Source of the DNA: Aphodousia sp048520025
Lineage (GTDB): Bacteria > Pseudomonadota > Gammaproteobacteria > Burkholderiales > Burkholderiaceae_F
DNA length: 13,711 nucleotides
Assembly: GCA_048520025.1 (NCBI GenBank)
Contig: DBFZTP010000146.1
Span: forward strand, 1-13,711
Reading direction: 5' to 3'
Position numbers and translations under genes: made by a program. This document shows positions 1 to 6,108 of the stretch, one piece after another; position 1 is the stretch's first letter, and each line of letters opens with the position of its first letter. The notes under the pieces are model-generated. The model was not told where the DNA came from and ran no database searches. It saw nothing but the letters and a program-made list of their open reading frames with translations.

Positions 1-46
1 CGAATAAAGCGTGTCAATTCTAATAGAAACCCTTAGGTGTTTTTCA

Positions 47-75
47 TTGAATGGGTAAGATTTTTTCCGTAAAAT
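47..75 (+). promoter_or_regulatory. Candidate sigma-70 promoter for the TRIC-family gene
   Basis: A -35 like element TTGAAT (47-52) and a -10 like element TAAAAT (70-75) are separated by exactly 17 bases. They match the sigma-70 consensus at 4 of 6 and 5 of 6 positions. Transcription would start near position 82, giving a leader of about 30 bases before the ATG at 112. The call rests on sequence match and position only. The rest of 1-111 shows no gene. Confidence 0.5.
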
Positions 76-111
76 GAAACAAATTTTTAACTTTTAGTTT
101 CATTGTGCAAA

Positions 112-831
112 ATGGACAGCATTTTAAATTCTCTTAGTGACCTGATTGCGTCTCGCATGGATCCGTTGTATTTAACGGACGTGATCGGTATTGTGGCATT
201 TGCTTTTGCCGGTGTTTTGATCGGTGTGCGCATGCGTTGTGACCCGGTGGGCATCTTCGTTTTAGCTTTCTCCACGGCTTTCGGCGGGGGGATTTTCCGT
301 GACGTCTTGATCGACCGCCGTCCGATGTACTGGATCGAATACCAAGAGTTGGTGTGGTTGGTGCTTTTGATCACGATTTTTACGCCGTTTTTGTTCAAAT
401 TCTATAAAAAGCACCTTTCTTACGATTGGTTCGTTTGGAGTGATGCCATTGGTTTGGGCTTTTTCTCTGTCGTGGGGACGAGTCACGGGCTTAATTTAGG
501 TGTGCCTTGGTTGGCAGCTGTTGTCTGTGGTGTGGCCACGGGTGTTTTCGGCGGTCTTTGCCGCGATACGTTCTTGAACATTAAGCCGGGTGTGATTTAT
601 GACCACCAACCGTATGCCTCCGTTGCCTTTGTCGGTAGTTGGTTATATGTGTTCTTGAACTACTTCGGAATGGACAATATTTTGGCTATCTGGATTGGCT
701 CTATCTTTATTATCGGTTTCCGTATGTGGTGTTACTACAAGAAGGTGAACATCTCTTACCACGATCAATTCATTAAGGATGACACCAATACGTCACCTGA
801 AACACTTCGCGATCAATTCCGAAACGAATAA
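112..831 (+). CDS. TRIC/UPF0126 (YicG/YadS-like) integral membrane channel or transporter
   Basis: This 239-residue, strongly hydrophobic protein has two homologous halves, as in the TRIC (trimeric intracellular cation channel) family. Each half carries the glycine-rich kink motif followed by Arg-Asp: GGGIFRD at residues 58-64 and GGLCRD at 147-152. About seven membrane helices are expected, followed by a polar tail of some 25 residues. Prokaryotic TRIC proteins form potassium-conducting trimers in vitro, and mutant-fitness work on related UPF0126 proteins has pointed to glycine transport, so the substrate here is open. The start is uncertain: TTG at 103 is in frame, but ATG at 112 fits the start of the helical region better. 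Neither has a clear Shine-Dalgarno sequence. The gene stands alone between its own promoter and a strong terminator. Family is confident, substrate is not. Confidence 0.85.
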   Translation: MDSILNSLSDLIASRMDPLYLTDVIGIVAFAFAGVLIGVRMRCDPVGIFVLAFSTAFGGGIFRDVLIDRRPMYWIEYQELVWLVLLITIFTPFLFKFYKKHLSYDWFVWSDAIGLGFFSVVGTSHGLNLGVPWLAAVVCGVATGVFGGLCRDTFLNIKPGVIYDHQPYASVAFVGSWLYVFLNYFGMDNILAIWIGSIFIIGFRMWCYYKKVNISYHDQFIKDDTNTSPETLRDQFRNE

Positions 832-845
832 GATTGCAATCGATT

Positions 846-884
846 AAAAAACTGGCAAGGCCATGAGCTTTTGCCAGTTTTTTT
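846..884 (+). terminator. Rho-independent terminator after the TRIC gene
   Basis: The stem ACTGGCAA (851-858) pairs perfectly with TTGCCAGT (871-878) across a 12-base loop. It is preceded by AAAAA and followed directly by a T run to 884. The flanking A and T runs extend the stem and could let it work in both directions. It lies 15 bases after the stop codon and separates this gene from smc. Confidence 0.85.
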
Positions 885-946
885 GTCTGAATCTGCGAAA
901 TCAGCGGTTCGGTCACTTTTTCTATAAAATGGTCTCCTGTGTTTAT

Positions 947-968
947 GAGGAACGTCAAGAAGTTCCTC
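947..968 (+). promoter_or_regulatory. Perfect 7-bp inverted repeat in the smc leader
   Basis: GAGGAAC (947-953) and GTTCCTC (962-968) form a perfect inverted repeat with an 8-base loop, 32 bases before the smc ATG. No T run follows it, so it is not a terminator. A TATAAAAT stretch at 923-930 upstream could be a -10 element but has no convincing -35. The repeat could be an mRNA hairpin in the 5' leader or an operator; nothing in the sequence decides between them. Confidence 0.4.
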
Positions 969-1000
969 TATTACATTGGGTCCTTCTTTTTGAGGTTTGA

Positions 1001-4000
1001 ATGCGACTTCGTCAAGTTAAAATCAGCGGTTTTAAATCGTTTGCCGATTTGACCACCATCGAGATTCCATCTTCGATTGTCGGTATTGTCGGTCCGAACG
1101 GTTGCGGCAAATCCAATGTGATTGAGGCTGTCCGCTGGGCATTGGGCGAAGGTAAAGCGAGCGACTTACGTTGCAAAAGCATGAGCGAATTGATTTTCGC
1201 CGGTAGTGACAATCGCAAACCCGCAGGGCGCGCCATGGTCGAGTTGGTTTTTGACAATTCCGACGGCACCCTTCAAGGTCCCTGGGGAGCCTACGCAGAC
1301 ATTTCTGTTAAGCGTGTTTTAACGCGTGATAACACGAGTTCTTACCTCATTAATAATCAGCAAGTTCGTGCCACCGATGTTCGAGACCTCTTTATGGGGA
1401 CGGGCTTAGGTGCCAACTCTTACGCCATCATCAGTCAAGGGATGGTGACGGAATTTGCTAAAGATTCTCCTGAGCGCCGTCGCGAATATTTAGAAGAAGC
1501 GGCAGGTGTCTCTAAGTACAAAAAGCGTCGTAAAGAAGCGGAAAGCCGCTTAAATTCCACACGAGCCAATCTCGAGCGCGTGACAGACTTGCAAATCACG
1601 CGACGTGAGGCGGTTTCTCGCTTGGAAGCTGAAGCTCAAGTGGCTCTTCGGTATCAAGAGCTCGATCAAGAGCGAAAAACAAAAGAGTCTTTGTGGTGGT
1701 TCTCTCAAATGGTGGAGAGCCAAAATGCCATTGATAAACTCAATGCGCAGATTGCTCAAATTCAGGCTCAGATGAGTCAAAACGACTCCGAGTTGATTGC
1801 CAAGCGCCAAGCTTTGCATGACCTTCGTGAGTCCCTAAATGCCGCCAACATTGCTGTTTTGGGCAAGACTCAGAATTTAAGTGATGTCGATAAGCAAATC
1901 TCCACGGTCGAAGGCAATATCCGTTCGATTATTGAGCGTCGTGCGTTATTGAAGTCTCAAGTTCAAAGTTATGAAGAGTTGCTTGCCTCTCGTGAAAGTG
2001 AGATCAAAAAGCAAAGCGAGCGCATTCATGCCTTGATGCTTGAGCAAGAAGAAAAAGAAGAATTGGTGGCGACGGCAGAAGAACGACAGTACGTTTTAGA
2101 AGAGCGTCAAATCCAAACCGAAGAGATTGCTCAAGAGAAAAAACTCGCTTTTGAGGCCCTTCAGTCGCAAGCCCAAAAGGTTGAAAATGATGTGCGTAAT
2201 CAGTCGATGGAGATGGCGCATCTGACCAAAACAAAGACCGATCTCAATGAGCGTTTAGCAAAATTTAAACTTGAAGCCGCACAAACCGAAAAGCCCGATG
2301 AAGAGCAATTCGCCAGCCTTCAAGAAGAGTTGGCGATGGTAAAAGAAGAAAGCCAAGCTTTGCAAGTCGAACGCGAAGAAGTTCAAGCGCAACTTGAAGA
2401 AACGCGTGAAGGCTATGATTCGGTTCAAGAAACTATTCGCCAAAAAGAACAAAAACTTGCTTCTGTTCAGTCACGTTTAGCCACGTTGCGAGAAATTGAC
2501 GAAAAAGCTCGCGCCTCTGACAAATTAGGGGAGTGGTTAAATAAACAAGGGCTCTCGAGCATGAGTCGTTTGTTTGAGCTCTTGCAGGTTGAGCCAAAGT
2601 GGGCTCGTGCCATTGAAGCGGTATTGCGTGAGCGTATTAACGCCATCGGTATTTCGAGACTACAGATGGCGGCGGGCTTTGTGATGGCGCCGCCCCCGTC
2701 GAAATTAACCTTTTATACGACGCAAGCGTCCGATGCGTTGCCTGTGGCAGAAGTTGCTTTTGAGACACTTGCCGATCAGTTAACGTTTGATTTGACGAAC
2801 TCGGATACGCAAGGAGCCTTGCGCATTTGGTTGTCGCGCTACCTTGTTGCAGAAACGGTGTCTCAAGCCGTTCAGAACCTCTCTAACTTGCCTAAGGGCT
2901 ATCACTTTGTGACACCTGAAGGGCATGTGATTGATCACTTAAGCGTTAACTTCTGGGCCGATGATGATACGAGTGGTCTTTTGATGCGTCGCACGGAAAT
3001 CGCGTCCCTTGAAGCGCAGGAAAAAGAAGATCACCAGGCCGTTGAGACGGCGCACGGTGAGTTAGGCAAACTCAACTTAACGCTTTCGTCTTTATCTGAG
3101 AACCTGAGAACGATTAATACTCGTTTAGAGACAGTTCGTCGCCAAGAAAGTAGTCTGGCATTGGACGTGACGCGCTTAGAAGCTGCGATTGCCGCCTATC
3201 GCCGTCGTAGCAGTGAGTTGTCCGGCTGGATTGAAGAAAGTACGGCTGCGCTTGAAGAAGTCAGCGCTCAAATCGAAGAAGCCGAAGAGCGTTTCAGTCA
3301 TTTGGATGAATTGTTGGCCGGTGCGCAAGAAAAGGCTGAAGAAGCGAAGGTAACTTGGGAGCGAGCCCAAGAGACGATGCGCCAAGCCCAACAAGATTAC
3401 AACGTGTTTGCTTACACGCAACGCGAGGTCGAGTTGTCGCTTAAGACCATTAAAGAGCGTATTGCGGAGTCGCAACGCTCTCAATTGGTTGCTCAAAATG
3501 AGCAAAAGGACTGGAGTGGCAAAATCGAAGAATTGCGTGCGCAATTAGAGTCTTTGGACGAAGAGGGCGAAAAGGACGGCTTGCAAGATCTGCTCATTAA
3601 ACGAGAAGAGGCGCAAGCGGCTTTAGAAGAAGTTCGTGTGCAACTTGAAGAGGTGAGTACGAAGGTTCAAGAGTCCGAACAACAACTCGCCGGCTTCGAA
3701 GACCAAAAGAAGGGTCAAGAGGCAAGAATTTCGGATTATTTAACCAAACGCCAACAGCACGAAATTGACTTTGCGACTGTTAAGGGGCGATTAGACGAGT
3801 TGCAATACGATGAAACCGCTTTGCGTGAGCGTTATGAGTTGGAGCGTCCGAAGCAAAATCAATTGCGCTTGGACGTGGAGCAATTAGCCAAGTCGATTGC
3901 CGCTTTAGGAGCAGTGAACCACGCCGCCCTTGAGCAATTAAAGATTCAAACCGAAGAGGTTGAGCGCATAGATCGGGAAGTTGAAGATCTTCAACAAGCG

Positions 4001-4522
4001 ATCGTCACGATTGAAACGGCGATTAAGCGCATTGACCAAGAAACGCGCTCTCTTTTGATGGATACGTTTAATCGTGTTAATGAAGCCTTTAATCAAAAGT
4101 TTGTCCAACTCTTTAAGGGCGGTCAGGCACGCTTGGTGATGACAAGTGACGATGCCTTGGAAGCGGGGATTGAAATGTACGCCAATCCTCCGGGTAAGCA
4201 CCCGCACTCCATTCGTCAGCTCTCGGGCGGTGAGTTGACGTTGACTGCAACGGCCTTGGTCTTTGCGTTCTTTACGTTAAATCCGGCACCGTTCTGCCTT
4301 TTGGACGAAGTTGATGCGCCGCTTGATGAAGCCAACCAAGAGCGATTGTCCCGCTTAGTCGGCTCCATGAGTGAGAACACGCAATTTATGATGATTACCC
4401 ACCACCGTGTGACGATGGAGCACACCAATCAATTGATCGGTGTGACGATGAAAGAGCCCGGCGTTTCTCGCGTGGTGAGTGTGGACATCAAAGAAGCAAG
4501 TCAATACGTCCAAAAACCGTAA
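1001..4522 (+). CDS. smc: Chromosome segregation ATPase SMC
   Basis: SMC is the ATPase core of the SMC-ScpAB condensin, which folds and separates sister chromosomes. At 1173 residues this is full length. Visible order: N-terminal ATPase lobe (1-165) with Walker A GPNGCGKS at 31-38, Arg57 and Q-loop Gln146; a long Glu/Gln/Lys-rich coiled coil (about 170-510); a hinge (about 515-660); a returning coiled coil (about 665-1010); and a C-terminal lobe with signature LSGGE at 1074-1078, Walker B FCLLDEVD at 1098-1105 and D-loop APLD. GAGG at 992-995, five bases before the ATG, supports the start. The hinge follows the betaproteobacterial pattern and lacks the Gly-Gly-Arg interface of classical SMC. 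After the signature the usual Lys-Ala is Leu-Thr. Its position before zipA and ligA is conserved in betaproteobacteria. Confidence 0.98.
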   Translation: MRLRQVKISGFKSFADLTTIEIPSSIVGIVGPNGCGKSNVIEAVRWALGEGKASDLRCKSMSELIFAGSDNRKPAGRAMVELVFDNSDGTLQGPWGAYADISVKRVLTRDNTSSYLINNQQVRATDVRDLFMGTGLGANSYAIISQGMVTEFAKDSPERRREYLEEAAGVSKYKKRRKEAESRLNSTRANLERVTDLQITRREAVSRLEAEAQVALRYQELDQERKTKESLWWFSQMVESQNAIDKLNAQIAQIQAQMSQNDSELIAKRQALHDLRESLNAANIAVLGKTQNLSDVDKQISTVEGNIRSIIERRALLKSQVQSYEELLASRESEIKKQSERIHALMLEQEEKEELVATAEERQYVLEERQIQTEEIAQEKKLAFEALQSQAQKVENDVRNQSMEMAHLTKTKTDLNERLAKFKLEAAQTEKPDEEQFASLQEELAMVKEESQALQVEREEVQAQLEETREGYDSVQETIRQKEQKLASVQSRLATLREIDEKARASDKLGEWLNKQGLSSMSRLFELLQVEPKWARAIEAVLRERINAIGISRLQMAAGFVMAPPPSKLTFYTTQASDALPVAEVAFETLADQLTFDLTNSDTQGALRIWLSRYLVAETVSQAVQNLSNLPKGYHFVTPEGHVIDHLSVNFWADDDTSGLLMRRTEIASLEAQEKEDHQAVETAHGELGKLNLTLSSLSENLRTINTRLETVRRQESSLALDVTRLEAAIAAYRRRSSELSGWIEESTAALEEVSAQIEEAEERFSHLDELLAGAQEKAEEAKVTWERAQETMRQAQQDYNVFAYTQREVELSLKTIKERIAESQRSQLVAQNEQKDWSGKIEELRAQLESLDEEGEKDGLQDLLIKREEAQAALEEVRVQLEEVSTKVQESEQQLAGFEDQKKGQEARISDYLTKRQQHEIDFATVKGRLDELQYDETALRERYELERPKQNQLRLDVEQLAKSIAALGAVNHAALEQLKIQTEEVERIDREVEDLQQAIVTIETAIKRIDQETRSLLMDTFNRVNEAFNQKFVQLFKGGQARLVMTSDDALEAGIEMYANPPGKHPHSIRQLSGGELTLTATALVFAFFTLNPAPFCLLDEVDAPLDEANQERLSRLVGSMSENTQFMMITHHRVTMEHTNQLIGVTMKEPGVSRVVSVDIKEASQYVQKP

Positions 4523-4547
4523 AAATCCTTACGAAAAATGTTAAGAA

Positions 4548-4573
4548 AAAGCCCCGAAATAAGGGTCTTTGGT
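4548..4573 (+). terminator. Weak terminator-like hairpin after smc
   Basis: AAAGCCCC (4548-4555) can pair with GGGTCTTT (4563-4570) across a 7-base loop, with one C-T mismatch in the stem. The three T residues at its end belong to the stem, and no real T tract follows. It lies 25 bases past the smc stop and may only partly end transcription. Confidence 0.35.
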
Positions 4574-4603
4574 GTAATCTTATAGCTTGTGTGTCAAAGG
4601 TAA

Positions 4604-4632
4604 TTGAATCGTCCTTTGATGAAGACTATTTT
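4604..4632 (+). promoter_or_regulatory. Candidate zipA promoter
   Basis: TTGAAT (4604-4609) and TATTTT (4627-4632) are 17 bases apart and each matches the sigma-70 consensus at 4 of 6 positions. The -35 is the same hexamer as that proposed for the first gene of the window and overlaps the first copy of the direct repeat. The second repeat copy would lie at or just before the start of transcription. The match is modest, and zipA may also be read from smc. Confidence 0.3.
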
Positions 4633-4643
4633 CTTGAATCGTC
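4604..4643 (+). repeat. Direct repeat TTGAATCGTC x2 upstream of zipA
   Basis: The 10-base sequence TTGAATCGTC occurs at 4604-4613 and again at 4634-4643, exactly 30 bases start to start, close to three helical turns. The second copy ends 21 bases before the zipA start codon. Same-face spacing is what a dimeric or cooperative DNA-binding protein would use, but the repeat may be accidental. Confidence 0.45.
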
Positions 4644-4664
4644 AGCTAATTCGGAATCCCCACC

Positions 4665-6065
4665 ATGAATGATATGGTCTTGTTTTTGCTCATTGTTGCC
4701 GCGTTGATTTTCGTCGGTTTATTCATTTGGTCTCGTATGGAGAAGAAACGCACTGAAGGGCAAAATGTTTCGCTCTCTCAAGAATCAAAAGACATTTATG
4801 GCAAATTGCGTTCGGTGATTCCTTCTAAGAGCACCTCTGCTCCTCAAGTCAGCCTTATTCATTCCGAGGATGACAAACCCGAAACCGTTACGGCCGTTGA
4901 AACGACGGGCGTTCAAACGACTTCAGAAGCCGGGACCCAACCCGTTAAGGAAGCCTCCACCCAAGAGCAAAGCGGTTTTGTTGTTGAAGCCGTGAGTGAA
5001 GTTGAAGAAAAGAAGACTGAAAAGCCAGCAGAAGTCGAAAAAACCATCGCTGACGAAAAGATTCCGAGTTTTAACGACTTTATTGCAACTCAACCTGCGG
5101 TTGATGAGACAAAGACGGCAGAATCTCAAACCATCGATTTCGATAAGCCTGAAGCCTCTAAGCAAGCAGCTTTTGATTTGGTCGAACCCGTTAAAGACGA
5201 AAACAAGCCCTCTAATGAACCCGAAGAAGTGGTTCTTCCGCAAAAGGCAGAATTCCCGAAAGAGGGGATGGTTAATTACGAATTTGACGACTTGACGCAA
5301 TCGGTTGGGATGATTCATCTCCTCAATCCCTTGCCGGGTCAAGCCATGGTGGATATGGCTGCCAACTTGAAGAAGTTGAATTTGCCCATTGAAATCTACG
5401 TACGCAGTACTGACACGAAACGTTGGTACAAACCGCGTCCTGAAGGCACTTACAATGAAATGGCTGTGGTTCTTTTGTTGGCCACTCGCAAGTCTTGCAT
5501 CAACGAAATGGATGCGAGCCGCTTCTGCGTTGCCATTCAACAAGCCGGTATTGCTTTAGATGCTGACAGTGACTCTGAACCCGCTCAAGAAATCGTTAAC
5601 CGTGCCAAGCGTTTGTACAATGCCATTACGAATTTGGATGTTCAATTGTCGATCATCTTAGCTTCTCGTAACGTCATTCCGACGCAAGAATTGTCTGAAG
5701 CGGCTCTGATGGCTGGTTTCACGCAACTCAACCCCACGCGCTATTTCTTAGGTAACGCTCGCCAGATCGGAGAAGCGACGATTTTCTTGCGTGTGACCGA
5801 TTACGATCGTCATCAATTGGCTTTGGTGTTGGATGCGCCTTTGGCCATCCCCAATACGAAGCCCTTGCACCGACTCTTTAGCGTCGCCAATGATTTGTGC
5901 TGTCGCTTGACGCTTGAAATGCAAGACACGAACGGTCAACCGATTAATTCTGAGGCTGCCCAAGCGATCCACAATCAATTGTCGAAGTATTATCAACAGA
6001 TGATTCGAGCTGAAATTCAACCGGGTAGTGCCCGAGCAAGAACGCTCTTCTCTCGTGATAACTAA
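4665..6065 (+). CDS. zipA: Cell division protein ZipA
   Basis: ZipA anchors the FtsZ ring to the inner membrane early in division. This 466-residue protein starts with one membrane helix (about residues 4-22) followed by a basic stop-transfer stretch (SRMEKKR). A Pro/Glu/Lys-rich acidic linker, likely disordered, runs to about residue 200. The folded part is about 260 residues, much larger than the roughly 140-residue domain of E. coli ZipA. Its second half (about 325-445) shows the usual ZipA-C pattern, with FLRV, a long helix, then INSEAAQAIHNQLSKYYQQM. The first half (about 205-310) looks like an extra related module, which I believe is typical of betaproteobacterial ZipA. A weak GGAA (4653-4656) precedes the ATG. 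The place between smc and ligA strongly supports the name. Confidence 0.93.
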   Translation: MNDMVLFLLIVAALIFVGLFIWSRMEKKRTEGQNVSLSQESKDIYGKLRSVIPSKSTSAPQVSLIHSEDDKPETVTAVETTGVQTTSEAGTQPVKEASTQEQSGFVVEAVSEVEEKKTEKPAEVEKTIADEKIPSFNDFIATQPAVDETKTAESQTIDFDKPEASKQAAFDLVEPVKDENKPSNEPEEVVLPQKAEFPKEGMVNYEFDDLTQSVGMIHLLNPLPGQAMVDMAANLKKLNLPIEIYVRSTDTKRWYKPRPEGTYNEMAVVLLLATRKSCINEMDASRFCVAIQQAGIALDADSDSEPAQEIVNRAKRLYNAITNLDVQLSIILASRNVIPTQELSEAALMAGFTQLNPTRYFLGNARQIGEATIFLRVTDYDRHQLALVLDAPLAIPNTKPLHRLFSVANDLCCRLTLEMQDTNGQPINSEAAQAIHNQLSKYYQQMIRAEIQPGSARARTLFSRDN

Positions 6066-6071
6066 AACAAG

Positions 6072-6094
6072 TGAGCGCCTCGGGCGCTCATTTT
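6072..6094 (+). terminator. GC-rich hairpin between zipA and ligA (terminator or attenuator)
   Basis: TGAGCGCC (6072-6079) and GGCGCTCA (6083-6090) form a perfect 8-bp stem with a 3-base loop, followed by TTTT and then GTGTG. It starts 7 bases after the zipA stop and ends 15 bases before the ligA ATG. The short T tract suggests partial termination, which would lower ligA output relative to zipA. No separate ligA promoter is evident. Confidence 0.65.
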
Positions 6095-6108
6095 GTGTGA
6101 AGAATAAA

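Noticed and set aside
74..97. Seven-codon ORF (MKQIFNF) before the TRIC gene, a possible leader peptide
   Set aside because: Its ATG falls within or at the proposed -10 element, so it would not be transcribed from that promoter, and it has no ribosome site.
832..841. Palindrome GATTGCAATC right after the TRIC stop
   Set aside because: A short AT-rich perfect palindrome just before a clear terminator; it has no promoter context and is likely chance.
923..930. TATAAAAT as an smc promoter -10
   Set aside because: No acceptable -35 at 16-18 bases upstream (the 17-base position reads cagcgg around 902-907), so I do not annotate it as a promoter.
3176..3544. 122-codon minus-strand ORF opposite the smc coiled coil
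   Set aside because: A Leu/Phe-rich reading of the complement of Glu/Lys-rich coiled-coil codons, a common artefact.
4923..5543. 206-codon minus-strand ORF opposite zipA
   Set aside because: It is the complement of zipA, especially the Glu/Lys-rich linker, with biased composition and no recognisable domain or ribosome site. The zipA frame explains the sequence.
6028..6108. GTG-initiated extension of ligA overlapping the end of zipA
   Set aside because: The 27 extra residues overlap zipA coding sequence and the intergenic hairpin, do not resemble LigA, and the ATG at 6109 has a better-placed ribosome site.
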